A stretch of 41,036 nt of DNA from Albimonas sp051747505 (lineage in GTDB: Bacteria; Pseudomonadota; Alphaproteobacteria; Rhodobacterales; Rhodobacteraceae): NCBI GenBank assembly GCA_051747505.1, contig JBNJGE010000007.1, forward strand, positions 1 to 41,036. Direction: 5' to 3'. A program made the translations under genes and the position numbers. The notes under the pieces were generated by a model, which was given only the letters and a program-made list of their open reading frames with translations, was not told where the DNA came from and ran no database searches. Of this stretch, positions 1 through 8,727 are shown one piece after another; the stretch's first letter is position 1; each line of letters begins with the position of its first letter.

Positions 1-43
1 CGACGCCGGCCGAGTGAGCCCGGGGGCCAAGGAGAAGATGACC

Positions 44-844
44 ATGATCATCCGCAAAGCGCTCGCCGCCGCGGCCCTCGCGGCCGCCCTGCCCGCCGCA
101 GCGAACGCCGCCGGCGGCGGGGGAGAGGTCACCGATGTGAGCTTCTCCTTCGAGGGGCCGCTCGGCGCCTACGACCAGGCCCAGCTGCAGCGCGGCCTGC
201 AGGTCTACAACGAGGTCTGCTCGGCCTGCCACGGCCTGAAATACGTCGCCTTCCGCACGCTGGGCTCGGAAACCGGCCCCGGCTACGACGAGCAGCAGGT
301 GCGCGCCTTCGCCGAACTCTACCAGGTGCCCGACGAGTCCGAGGAGGCGATGGCCGGCGACATGCGCCCGGCGAAGCCCTCGGACAGGTTCCCCGAGAAC
401 ACCGCGCTCGGGGCGCCGGATCTCAGCCTGATGGCCAAGGCCCGCGCGGGCTTCCACGGCCCCTACGGCACCGGTCTGAGCCAGCTGATCAACGGCATGG
501 GCGGGCCGGAATACATCTACTCGCTGCTCACGGGCTACACCGGCGAGGACAAGATGGAGGCCGGCGCGGTTCTCTACGAGAACCCGGTGATGGACGGCGG
601 CTGGATCTCCATGGCCCCGCCGCTGCAGGAGGGCATCGTCGAATACGCCGACGGCACGCCCGCCACGGTGGAGCAGATGGCCGAGGACGTCTCCGCCTTC
701 CTGATGTGGACGGCCGAGCCCAAGCTGGCCGAGCGCAAGGCCGCCGGCGCCCGGAATGTCATCTATCTGGGCCTGCTGGCGGTGCTGCTCTACCTGACCA
801 ACAAGAAGCTCTGGAAGTTGGTCAAGAAGCGCAAGGCCGCCTGA
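44..844 (+). CDS. petC: Cytochrome c1 of the bc1 complex
   Basis: This is the haem-c subunit of ubiquinol-cytochrome c reductase. It passes electrons from the Rieske protein to soluble or membrane cytochrome c on the periplasmic side. The ATG at 44 is preferred because GGAG at 31-34 lies 9 bases upstream; an ATG at 38 is too close to it and a GTG at 14 lacks a site. From this start the protein has 266 residues: a signal peptide ending near the AAANAA stretch, the haem motif C59-S-A-C62-H63, a probable axial Met190 in GGWISMAPP, and one C-terminal membrane anchor at about 239-253 followed by a Lys-rich cytoplasmic tail. All of this is typical of alphaproteobacterial cytochrome c1. petA and petB would be expected just upstream, outside the window. 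A strong hairpin follows, so this is probably the last gene of its operon. Confidence 0.96.
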   Translation: MIIRKALAAAALAAALPAAANAAGGGGEVTDVSFSFEGPLGAYDQAQLQRGLQVYNEVCSACHGLKYVAFRTLGSETGPGYDEQQVRAFAELYQVPDESEEAMAGDMRPAKPSDRFPENTALGAPDLSLMAKARAGFHGPYGTGLSQLINGMGGPEYIYSLLTGYTGEDKMEAGAVLYENPVMDGGWISMAPPLQEGIVEYADGTPATVEQMAEDVSAFLMWTAEPKLAERKAAGARNVIYLGLLAVLLYLTNKKLWKLVKKRKAA

Positions 845-870
845 CCTCCGCCTCCGGAGCGAAGAAGATC

Positions 871-899
871 GCCCCGCCCGCGTCCCGGGCGGGGCTTTC
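871..899 (+). terminator. Rho-independent terminator after petC
   Basis: A perfect 10-bp GC stem (871-880 with 886-895, loop of 5) is followed by a short T-rich run. It sits 26 bases after the petC stop and probably ends the petABC transcript. The bases from here to 1001 hold no convincing gene and appear to be chromosomal flank. Confidence 0.85.
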
Positions 900-1001
900 T
901 CGTTCGGGGCGGTTTTTCATGCTGGCCACCTGTCCCCCCGGCCCTCGACGGTCGATGCCGTCGCCTGACCTGCGCGAGGCGCTCCGAGATGCCCGCGCGT
1001 C

Positions 1002-1019
1002 TGGCGACCCCGGCAGGAT
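1002..1019 (+). repeat. attL: distal copy of tRNA-Arg 3' end
   Basis: The 18 bases are identical to 37505-37522 and in the same orientation. They correspond to the CCA end, acceptor 3' strand and part of the T arm of tRNA-Arg(CCT). No other tRNA sequence surrounds this copy, as expected for the far attachment site of an island whose intact tRNA lies at the other end. Confidence 0.82.
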
Positions 1020-1056
1020 GCCCGTTAATGGCATGAAACCAAGCGCTTGAGGCCCG

Positions 1057-1112
1057 AAGTTCCAAATCTGCCGGGTATGGAACATCAGGGACTTGCGCCT
1101 GAAAGTTCCAAC
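1057..1112 (+). other. Left-end integrase arm-type repeats
   Basis: AAGTTCCAA occurs at 1057-1065 and, within the 11-mer AAAGTTCCAAC, at 1102-1112. The same 11-mer occurs twice at the right end (37430-37440 and 37451-37461), all in the same orientation. Short direct repeats flanking the core on both sides are the usual arm-binding pattern of lambda-type integrases; this role is inferred. The rest of 1113-1496 has no gene I can support. Confidence 0.65.
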
Positions 1113-1496
1113 TCCGGGGCGGAGAGAATCCCGAGTTCGAGCAGCCTGTCCCAACCAGCATTTGCAGCGGCCGTTCAAGGTCGTGTTCCGGCAAATGGCG
1201 CATCTGGCGTGGAACCTGACGGGTTTCGGCATGGTCAGCGACAAGCCCCTCGATGCGAAGGGGGGCGGTGTCGCGAAGGTCACGCCGGCGACGTCTCGTC
1301 AGTGGGCGGGCGCATGGCGCGAAGACCGTCTCGTGCCGGGCCGACCACGTCCAGGTGCTGAACCCCGTGACGTCACCACCGGTGCGGATGGCGGACCGGC
1401 TCGAGGCCGGTGGAACGCGGGGGATCGTCCGGCGCTCGGCTGTTGCGAACTTGCCCGTGCCGTGGCGGCCAACTGCGCGCTGCTGGAGGAGGCGTG

Positions 1497-2794
1497 AGCT
1501 GGGCGCCTCTATCAACCTCGCCAGATTTTCCTGTTGATGATTCACTGCCCTCTCGGAGAGACGCGGGGAGGCGGGGATGGCGAGAACGCCGGGATTGTTC
1601 GACATGGACGAGCGGCTTCAGCGGCTGAGCGACATCGGGGACCAACTCGAGGCGTTCGCGGCGGCGGTGGATTTCGAGGTCTTTCGCCCGGAGCTGGAGG
1701 CGGCCCTCGGCTACAGCGACGGCGCTCGTGGCGGGCGGCCGCCCTTCGATCCCGTCATGATGTTCAAGATCCTGGTGATCCAGGCGCAGCACAACCTCTC
1801 GGACGACCGGGCCGAGTTCCTGATCAACGACCGGCTCTCCTTCATGCGCTTCCTCGGGCTGGGTCTCACGGACAAGGTTCCGGACGCGAAGACCATCTGG
1901 GCGTTCCGCGAGCGGCTGACGAAAGCCGGCGTCATCGAGGGGCTTTTCGCCCGCTTCGACCGCGCGATCCGCGAGGCCGGATACATCCCCATGGCGGGGC
2001 AGATCGTGGACGCCAGCCTGGTCTCGGCGCCGCGCCAGCGGAACACCGAAGGGGAGAAGGCCGACATCAAGGCCGGGCGCGTCCCGCAGGACTGGGCCGA
2101 CACGCCCGCGAAGCTGCGCCAGAAGGACCGCGATGCGCGCTGGACGCTGGTGTTCGGCAAGGCCCGGCTGCGCGAGGACGGCACGAAGCATGCCGACGTC
2201 GCCATCCCGGTGTTCGGCTACAAGAGCCACGCCGGAATCGACCGCCGCCACGGCTTCATCCGCAAGTGGGACGTCACCGACGCCAGCCGGCACGACGGGC
2301 GCATGTTGCGCCGGGGGCTGCTGGACAAGACGAACACGGGTTCGACGGTCTGGGCGGACAGCGCCTATCGATCAAAGGCGAACGAGACGTTCATGGACAA
2401 GCACGGCTTCCGCAGCCAGATCCATCACCGCAAGCCCCGCGGGCGGCCCATGGCGCCTCACATCCGCCGCGGCAACGCCGGGCGATCGAAGGTCCGCGCC
2501 GCCGTGGAGCATGTCTTCGCCCGGCAGAAGGGGCCGATGGGGCTCTTCATCCGCACCATCGGCCTCGCGAGAGCCCGGGTGAAGATCGGCATGGCCAACA
2601 TCGCTTACAACATGAGCCGCCTGGTCTGGCAGGAGCGACGACGCAGTCCCGCCTGACGCCGGCGGGCCTCTGCGAACCGCCCTCTTCGGCCATCAAGGGC
2701 CCAGCGATCGGCAAAGCGCAGGCGGCAATCGCGTCAGGCACTCCCGAATCCGGCCGCCCCGCACCCCAAAAGCAATAAATCGAGGTGCCCAGCT
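1497..2794 (+). mobile_element. IS5-family insertion sequence
   Basis: Imperfect terminal inverted repeats can be matched around the transposase: AGCTGGGCGCCTCTAT at 1497-1512 against the reverse complement of 2779-2794, 14 of 16 bases the same. The resulting length of about 1.3 kb is normal for IS5-type elements. I cannot see a clean target duplication (flanks GGCGTG and TCCTTG differ), so the exact tips are uncertain or the element is old. It lies between the island end and the first polysaccharide gene. After the transposase stop the element contains only about 140 bases of non-coding sequence. Confidence 0.7.
1577..2656 (+). CDS. IS5-family transposase
   Basis: A DDE transposase of 359 residues that catalyses cut-and-paste movement of its element. 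An N-terminal segment of about 60 residues ends in GGRPPFDPV, the typical lead-in of the IS5 N-terminal domain. The catalytic triad is visible as D145 in IVDAS, D261 in WADSAY and E311 in AAVEHVF, followed by the usual YNMSRL segment near the C terminus. The start ATG has a good GGAGG at proper spacing. The gene appears full length and unbroken, so this copy may still be active. Confidence 0.93.
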   Translation: MARTPGLFDMDERLQRLSDIGDQLEAFAAAVDFEVFRPELEAALGYSDGARGGRPPFDPVMMFKILVIQAQHNLSDDRAEFLINDRLSFMRFLGLGLTDKVPDAKTIWAFRERLTKAGVIEGLFARFDRAIREAGYIPMAGQIVDASLVSAPRQRNTEGEKADIKAGRVPQDWADTPAKLRQKDRDARWTLVFGKARLREDGTKHADVAIPVFGYKSHAGIDRRHGFIRKWDVTDASRHDGRMLRRGLLDKTNTGSTVWADSAYRSKANETFMDKHGFRSQIHHRKPRGRPMAPHIRRGNAGRSKVRAAVEHVFARQKGPMGLFIRTIGLARARVKIGMANIAYNMSRLVWQERRRSPA

Positions 2795-3106
2795 TCCTTG
2801 CGCGAGGAAGGATGCGAGACCGCTCTGTTCGCCCTCTGTCTGATCGTGCCGCTGCGGCATGTGAGGCACGCGCGCCAGCATGTGTCGCTCGGGAACCTCG
2901 GGTGTTTCCGGGTTGGATAAAGATCGTTCGATAGGAAGTAACTGTTCTTAACAAGCCCTGCTGCTCTGCCAGAATCCATGAAGCCCGGGCGCCTTGGGGG
3001 GTTTGCAACTTTCAGAAAGTCGTGTTGAATTTGAGACCTTGGTTCAGGATTCCCAGGCGGCGCGCAGAGGCCGCTGGGACATATTTCCGGGGGTGGGGGT
3101 ATCGCC
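2795..3106. other. Leader region before the first polysaccharide gene
   Basis: These 312 bases between the right tip of the IS5 element and the sugar transferase have no convincing gene. The stretch around 2900-2960 is less GC-rich than its surroundings and could hold the promoter of the downstream genes, but I do not see a clear -35/-10 pair. Confidence 0.4.
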
Positions 3107-3775
3107 GTGTCTTATTCAATAGGATCCGCCTTTGCGGGTCACTCAACGAAATTGCGGCCGCAGCAGGGGCGCGACTATGCGTCAGCGCGGCTCTTCGGTC
3201 TTGCCAAGCGGGTTTTCGACATTGGCATGAGCGTGGCCTCGCTGCCTTTCCTGCTGGTGATCGGAGCGGGGCTGGCGCTCATCAATCCCTTTCTCAACCC
3301 GGGGCCGCTGCTGTTCTTCCAGACCCGCATGGGAAAGGATTGCCGTCCCTTCACTGCGGTGAAGTTTCGCACCATGCAGCCCGAAGGGGAGGGCAAGCGC
3401 GGCCATGACGACCCGCTGGAGACGGACCGCATCCCTCCCATCGGCCGTTTCCTGCGCCGCTCGCGCATCGACGAGACGCCGCAGGTCTGGAACGTGCTCA
3501 GGGGCGAGATGAGCCTGATCGGCCCGCGCCCGGACATTTACGAGCATGGGCTCGCCTTTCTCGACACCGTGCCGGGCTACCGGGAGCGCCATGCGGTGCG
3601 CCCAGGCATCTCCGGTCTTGCGCAAGTGCGCATGGGCTATGCCGAAGGAACGGAGATGACGACGCGCAAGACCCGTCAGGACCTGATCTACATCCGCCGC
3701 ATGGGTTGGCGGTTGGAGGCCTATGTCTTTCTGCGCACGCTCAAGGTGCTCTCCAACGGGTTCGGCGCGCAGTGA
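3107..3775 (+). CDS. Initiating undecaprenyl-phosphate sugar transferase
   Basis: This is a 222-residue enzyme of the bacterial sugar-transferase family (WcaJ/PglC-like catalytic domain without the large N-terminal membrane part). It moves a sugar phosphate from a nucleotide sugar to undecaprenyl phosphate and so starts repeat-unit assembly on the inner face of the membrane. Seen in the sequence: one hydrophobic hairpin (about 38-60) after KRVFDIG, the KFRTM motif, an Asp-Glu dyad in RSRIDETPQ, and the invariant SLIGPRP. The GTG start is the only one that keeps the membrane segment; its ribosome site is weak. The substrate sugar cannot be read from sequence. It is followed at 135 bp by the Wzc-like gene. 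Confidence 0.9.
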   Translation: MSYSIGSAFAGHSTKLRPQQGRDYASARLFGLAKRVFDIGMSVASLPFLLVIGAGLALINPFLNPGPLLFFQTRMGKDCRPFTAVKFRTMQPEGEGKRGHDDPLETDRIPPIGRFLRRSRIDETPQVWNVLRGEMSLIGPRPDIYEHGLAFLDTVPGYRERHAVRPGISGLAQVRMGYAEGTEMTTRKTRQDLIYIRRMGWRLEAYVFLRTLKVLSNGFGAQ

Positions 3776-3910
3776 TCATCGTTTCCTGCGGGCGCGCGAG
3801 GTCGCGTTCCGACACTCATTCGTTTATGGCTTGGCGTGACGGCGAGGCCGTCGGCCGTCCGGTCCGTCCGGGACGGCCGAGCGGGTGGCGTGATGGGGTA
3901 TGACGGCGTC

Positions 3911-6229
3911 ATGAACATTTTCCAGCCGCAGGACCCGCGCGGACAGGGCGGTGAGCGGACAGAGAGACGCCGGCCGCCGGTCGCAGAGCGTCCCGAGGCG
4001 AACGACGAGGACGAGCTCGACCTCCGCGGCCTGCTGCTGACCCTGTGGCGCGGCAAGTGGATCATCGCCGTGTGCATGATCCTGGCGGTGGCCGCCGGAT
4101 GGCTTGTCGCCTCCCAGATGCGCCCGACCTACACCGCCACGGCCTCGGTGCTGTTCACCAGCGGGGACTCGCGGGTCATCGACCTGGGCGAGGGGGTGAC
4201 GGCGCAGGATATCGGCCGTCGCGACAGTCTTCAGAACGAGATCGAGACTCTCAACTCGACCTTGATCGCCCGGCGGGTCGTCAATGACCTGAGCCTGGAT
4301 CGCGATCCCGAATTCAACCCGGAGCTGAAACGGGAGCCGACCCTGGGCGAAAGCGTGCGGGGCTGGATCGGTGGGGCGGTTTCGTCCGGACGCGACCTCC
4401 TGGCCGATATCGGCGCCGTTTCTCCGCCGCCGCCGCCGGAACCCGCCGACCCTGAGGTCGCCAGGGACCGTCTCAACCGCAAGATCATCGCCAATGTTGA
4501 GGCGGCGGTGTCGCTCCGCCCTGTCCCCGACTCTCGGGTCATCCGGATCTCGGCCACGACCGACGACGCCAACACGGCGGCGCGGATCGTGAACTCCCTC
4601 GTCGACGCCTACATCACGGAGGACCTGGAGGCGCGCGTCGCCTCCACGCGCGAAGCCGCCGAGTGGTTGAGCAAGCGCGTGGAGGAGCTGCGTGCGCGCG
4701 TGCAGGAGGCCGAGGCGGCGGTGGAAGAGATGCGCAATCGCATCGCCCGGGAGACGGGGCAGGGAACCGACGTCACTCGCCAGCAGCTGCAGGAGCTGAA
4801 CGCCGCCCTTTCCAGAGCGCGCACGGAACGCAGCGCAGCCGAGGCCAAGGTTCGCAGCATCCGTGAAGAGCTTGAGAACGGCGGCGACCTGATGGAGATC
4901 CCGGCTGTGCAGGCGTCGGAGGAGATCCAGACGCTGAAGCGGCGCGAGGAACGACTGCTCGACCAGATGGATGGGCTTTCCGAAGGCGTTCCGGCTGACC
5001 ATCCCGCCCGCAGGGAGCTCGACGCCTGGCTCTCGGAGCTCCGGGCCGAGATCCAGGAGGAGGCGCAGCGAATTGCCGCCGAGTTCGAGAACAGGGCCGA
5101 CTCTGCGCGCGCCGACGAGGCGGCGCTGCTCGAGGAGGTCCGGATGCTGGAGGCAACCTCGCGCGAGCAGTCGCAGTCCGACGTGCGCCTGCGCCAGCTC
5201 GAACGGGAGGCCCAGGCGGCCCGGCTGCTCTACGAGAACTTCCTGGGCCGTCTCAACGAGACCTCGGAGCAGGCCAAGCTGGAGGAATCCAACGCGCGTG
5301 TGCTCTCCCCCGCCGAGCCGCCGCTCTCGGCGGACGCAGCGTCTGGCCGGCGCATCCTGGCTCTGTCGGGCATCGCGGGGGCGCTGGCCGGCGTGGGCCT
5401 CGTCTTCCTGCTGGAGCGGCTCAACAACACCTTCCGTGGCGCGCCGCAGGTAGAGCAGATGACAGGCCTGCGTGTGATCGGCTCCTTGCCCGCCATCGGT
5501 CGTCGGATACGGCGCCAGAAGGTGGTCAGGCGGCTCCAGGAGAAACCCAATTCTGCGCTCGCCGAGGCGGTGCGCAATCTACGCACCTCTGTCTTCCTGG
5601 CAAATATCGACGAGCCCCCGCGCACGGTGATGATCACCTCCTCGATCCCGCGGGAGGGGAAGTCGACCACCAGCATGCTGCTGGCGCTGACCAGCCAGCA
5701 GATGGGCAAGTCCGCGATCATCGTGGACTGCGACCTGCGCATGCCGTCGCTGACCGCGCTGTTCGAGAAGCGCGAGGGCGAGGCGGGGCTGGTCTCGCTG
5801 TTGGAGGGGCAGACGACGCTGGAGGACTCCGTGTTAGTCGAAGAGAGCACGGGCCTGCACGCGCTGATGGCCCGCAGCGCGGACGCTAAGCTCGCCAACG
5901 CGGCGGACATCCTGTCCTCGCAGCGCTTCCGCGACCTGATTACGGAGTTGCAGGCCTCCTACGATCTGGTCATCCTGGATACGCCGCCGGCGCTGGTGGT
6001 CACTGACGCGCGCATCATCTCTTCTCTCGCAGACGCGGTGATCTACGCAGTGAAATGGGACAGCACGCCCCGTGGGGCTGTGCTCGAGGGGCTCAAGGAG
6101 CTGCGAAGCGTGGGCGCGCCCCTTACGGGCATCGCGCTCACCATGGTCGACGAGGCGAAGGCGGCGCAGTACGCCTACGAGGGATACGGATATTACCGGG
6201 GGAGGTATCGCGGCTACTACGCCGAGTGA
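3911..6229 (+). CDS. Wzc-like polysaccharide co-polymerase / tyrosine autokinase
   Basis: A 772-residue inner-membrane protein controlling chain length and export of capsule or exopolysaccharide. Order of parts: membrane segment at about 50-68, Wzz-like periplasmic domain with a long coiled coil, a second membrane segment near 485, then a cytoplasmic BY-kinase. The kinase shows Walker A with K584 (SIPREGKST), Walker A' (IIVDCDLRMPS), Walker B around D690 (VILDTPP), and a Tyr-rich tail (QYAYEGYGYYRGRYRGYYAE). Autophosphorylation on such a tail regulates polymer assembly in relatives. The frame is open from 3836 and ATGs at 3893 and 3911 both lack a strong ribosome site, so the start is uncertain. 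No Wza outer-membrane exporter is present in this window. Confidence 0.93.
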   Translation: MNIFQPQDPRGQGGERTERRRPPVAERPEANDEDELDLRGLLLTLWRGKWIIAVCMILAVAAGWLVASQMRPTYTATASVLFTSGDSRVIDLGEGVTAQDIGRRDSLQNEIETLNSTLIARRVVNDLSLDRDPEFNPELKREPTLGESVRGWIGGAVSSGRDLLADIGAVSPPPPPEPADPEVARDRLNRKIIANVEAAVSLRPVPDSRVIRISATTDDANTAARIVNSLVDAYITEDLEARVASTREAAEWLSKRVEELRARVQEAEAAVEEMRNRIARETGQGTDVTRQQLQELNAALSRARTERSAAEAKVRSIREELENGGDLMEIPAVQASEEIQTLKRREERLLDQMDGLSEGVPADHPARRELDAWLSELRAEIQEEAQRIAAEFENRADSARADEAALLEEVRMLEATSREQSQSDVRLRQLEREAQAARLLYENFLGRLNETSEQAKLEESNARVLSPAEPPLSADAASGRRILALSGIAGALAGVGLVFLLERLNNTFRGAPQVEQMTGLRVIGSLPAIGRRIRRQKVVRRLQEKPNSALAEAVRNLRTSVFLANIDEPPRTVMITSSIPREGKSTTSMLLALTSQQMGKSAIIVDCDLRMPSLTALFEKREGEAGLVSLLEGQTTLEDSVLVEESTGLHALMARSADAKLANAADILSSQRFRDLITELQASYDLVILDTPPALVVTDARIISSLADAVIYAVKWDSTPRGAVLEGLKELRSVGAPLTGIALTMVDEAKAAQYAYEGYGYYRGRYRGYYAE

Positions 6230-6464
6230 GCAGCCTCCGGAGGGCCAGCATGGGCCAACGACATATCGCGCCAAGATCGGCTGATCGGGCTTTGCGCGAG
6301 GGCGAGAGAAAGCGGTCGAAGAGCTGCTGCATGTGCGGATGCCTAGACGTCTTGCACTGCGGTAGCTATTGTCCCATGCGTCGCAGGAAAGCGAGTCTGC
6401 ATAATTGGGAGGTTAAGAGGGCACAGCGAACGCGGTCCTAACTCAGAACTCTTCAATGTAAGAG

Positions 6465-6484
6465 CCCTCTCTGTGAGGGGTTTT
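6465..6484 (+). terminator. Weak terminator-like hairpin
   Basis: A 5-bp stem (6465-6469 with 6475-6479) is followed by G and four T. It lies 236 bases after the wzc-like stop and could end that transcript. The stem is short, so this is tentative. The stretch 6230-6464 holds no gene I can support. Confidence 0.35.
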
Positions 6485-6547
6485 GGCGGTCAAGCTGCTC
6501 CGTTCCTTCATCGGCGCCCGCCGACTTTTCGATTTTGTTCACACGGA

Positions 6548-6835
6548 TCATTCGCTTCTCTTCGCGGTCAGTGCGGGGCAGCCCCATGATTGGGTCAGGA
6601 GGGCGCTGCGTCCCAATCGGTTTCGCGGCATCGGCGGCATCGGCGGCATGAGCCGCCGCCGTCGAGCAGGCCTCGAAGCCGACCTCTCCAGCAGCACGGC
6701 AGCCGCTTCAAGCGCCTGCGCCAGCGTCGCGGGCACCTTGGGCGCGCGCATTTCGTTCACGACGGTGCCCGTCTCGTCCACGAAGCAGATCGCGGTCTCT
6801 TTTAGCGACCCGTCGAGTCTGGAATAATGCTTCAT
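6548..6835 (-). pseudogene. Decayed IS110-family transposase, N-terminal part
   Basis: Reading from an ATG at 6835 on the minus strand gives MKHYSRLDGSLKETAICFVD, which matches the start of IS110-type transposases (usual form MKHYxGLDVSLKET). The match runs to about residue 40; a frameshift near 6690 then moves the expected VGFEA segment into another frame. Only a fragment of roughly 90 codons remains of a normal length of more than 300, so it is inactive. It belongs to the cluster of dead insertion sequences between the wzc-like gene and the glycosyltransferase operon. Confidence 0.65.
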
Positions 6836-6999
6836 GGCTGCTCCTCCTCGATGCTTGTGGCCGTCCAGACCGGACCACGTTCCGGGGTGAATGATTGGGG
6901 ATCGCCGGAGGGTCGTAGGTTGGTGAAACGGTTCTGTGGTTACGCTGTGGATCCCTACCTCCCGGCGCGCGGCATATCCCGTCGCGCCTGCGCTACGAA

Positions 7000-7490
7000 A
7001 GCGACTTACGGACGGGGAGTGGGCGCTGCTGGTCACTCATTTGCCACCGTCAGCGCGTATGTGGTGGCCCCGAACTCGCTAATGCGCGAAGTCGTTAACG
7101 CCGACCGCCTACGTCCTTCTGGCGGGCTGCTCGTGGCGACCGCTGCCTGGGGGCTTTCCGCCCCGGCGAACCGTCTACCGGCAGTTCGCGGCCTGGCGAA
7201 GGACGAGTCGCTTCGAGAAGATCAATCACGAGCTGGTCATGTCAGACACAGAGAAGGCGGAAGCGGCGCACTCCCCTTGCTGAAAGCCTCCCGGCGCGCT
7301 TATCCTTTCGTCGAGCTGGTCTTCACGGATGGCGGCTATTCCCGCGACAGGGTCCGGGCCGCCGTTCCGTTTTGCGTCGAAAGCGTGCGCAAGCCGCGCT
7401 AGATGTTTATGCCCGGAGCTGGATGGTCGAGCACTTCTTCGCCTCGATCAACGGCAACCATCGTCCAACTAAGGATGTCGAGGCCAGCGG
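7000..7490 (+). pseudogene. Decayed IS5-family transposase
   Basis: Several pieces of an IS5-type transposase can be read in two or three frames. The N-terminal piece LTDGEWALLVTHLPP begins near 7005 and is followed in the same frame by a stop and then GCSWRPLPGGFPPRRTVYRQ. The C-terminal pieces are FVELVFTDGGYSRDRVRAA and then WMVEHFFASINGNHR. The middle with the first catalytic Asp is missing. Stops and frameshifts make it non-functional. It is unrelated in detail to the intact IS5-type element at 1497-2794. Confidence 0.7.
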
Positions 7491-7608
7491 TGGCACCGCA
7501 TGTCCGGCTGTTAAGCAGGGCGGTAGATCGAACTTTCAAAAGCTTTCAGAAGTTTGTACGAAAATATCTTGGCCGCGCGCGTATAAATTACCGGCGATTC
7601 TGGAGATG

Positions 7609-7638
7609 TTGGCATCTGTGTCGCAGTATTCATTATAA
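7609..7638 (+). promoter_or_regulatory. Possible promoter of the glycosyltransferase operon
   Basis: TTGGCA at 7609-7614 and TTATAA at 7633-7638 are spaced 18 bases apart in an AT-rich stretch (about 7540-7680), 100 bases before the first gene of the operon. This is a pattern match only. Confidence 0.3.
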
Positions 7639-7738
7639 ATAACTTAAAAAAACTCAGGGTGGCGAGGTCCTCGTATCTCACAAGATCACGCGCCAGATCG
7701 CCGATATTACACAAGGGGTGAAAGGGTAGAGAAAGACC

Positions 7739-8620
7739 ATGTGGAAGGTTTTGTGCCACTTGCTCCACCATCCACTCAACCGCGCCAACCGAATAGGCGC
7801 GCTGTCACGCTTCGTCCGCTGGCAGATTTCCAGCCGGATTATGAGTGTGCCGCATATCGTTCCCTTCGTGAACGGCACCGTACTCGTTATGGACAGGGGT
7901 ATGACCGGGGCCACCGGCAACTGGTATTCCGGGCTGCATGAACACCGCGAAATGGCATTCGTGTTGCACATGTTGCGGTCGGACGACTTGTTCGCTGATG
8001 TCGGCGCCAATGTTGGCAGCTACACAGTACTCGCCGCCGGCGCGGCAGGCGCACGGGTGGTAAGCTTCGAGCCTCTTCCCGACACCTTCGGTAAGTTACG
8101 GCGCAACGTGCTACTTAACGGGCTCGAACCGCGTGTTGCCAGCCACAATATCGGCGTGGGGGCCGAGAACGGCGTGCTGCGTTTCACTTCTGATGGTGAC
8201 ACCAAGAACCACGTGATCATCGGCAACGGCCTCCAGGGCGGCAGTAGCGTTGACGTAACGGTTCGCCGGCTGGACGACATACTGGCGGGCGAGACGCCGC
8301 GAGTGATTAAGATTGATGTGGAAGGATGGGAAGCGGAAGTCCTGCGCGGCATGTCAGGGCTGATCGCCGACCCCAGACTCGCCGCGATCATCATGGAGAC
8401 TAACGACAGCGCTGACCGCTACTGCGGAGAGGGTCAACAGAGCGGGGTGCAGCGCCTGCTAGAGGCGGGATTCCGCATCTTCACCTATGATCCCTTCGCA
8501 CGGCAGTTGAGCAAAAGTAACCTGAACGCCCACAACACAATCTTCGTCCGAGACCTCAAAGTCGTGAAGGAGCGACTGGCAACGGCCGAGTGGTTCACTT
8601 TGGTCAACACGCAGATCTGA
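7739..8620 (+). CDS. FkbM-family methyltransferase
   Basis: A 293-residue SAM-dependent methyltransferase of the FkbM type, often found in polysaccharide and O-antigen loci, where it is thought to O-methylate sugars. The SAM-binding loop DVGANVGSYT is at about 87-96, followed by the acidic end of strand two in VVSFEPLP and the family motif KIDVEGWEAEVLRGM near 199-213. The length is normal. The gene heads a compact run of eight genes on the same strand. Its exact acceptor sugar is not readable. Confidence 0.88.
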   Translation: MWKVLCHLLHHPLNRANRIGALSRFVRWQISSRIMSVPHIVPFVNGTVLVMDRGMTGATGNWYSGLHEHREMAFVLHMLRSDDLFADVGANVGSYTVLAAGAAGARVVSFEPLPDTFGKLRRNVLLNGLEPRVASHNIGVGAENGVLRFTSDGDTKNHVIIGNGLQGGSSVDVTVRRLDDILAGETPRVIKIDVEGWEAEVLRGMSGLIADPRLAAIIMETNDSADRYCGEGQQSGVQRLLEAGFRIFTYDPFARQLSKSNLNAHNTIFVRDLKVVKERLATAEWFTLVNTQI

Positions 8621-8727
8621 TGAGGGGACGTGGTCGGTGGCAGGCGCAGGACAAGTATCGACACAAAGGCCTTCGCAGCGGGCAGGATGCTGCCGCCCGG
8701 CGGCGTTCGCAGGCCGGTAGCCGGACT

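Noticed and set aside
1093..1497. 134-codon frame at the left end of the island
   Set aside because: No recognisable domain, no ribosome site, biased composition; it overlaps the arm repeats and ends at the IS5 tip.
1497..2794. Target-site duplication of the IS5 element
   Set aside because: Bases outside both inverted repeats do not match, so no duplication is claimed.
6359..6366. ops-like GCGGTAGC as a defined regulatory site
   Set aside because: Eight bases in 1.5 kb of non-coding DNA can occur by chance and alphaproteobacterial RfaH-like targets are not known to me; mentioned only with the RfaH-like factor.
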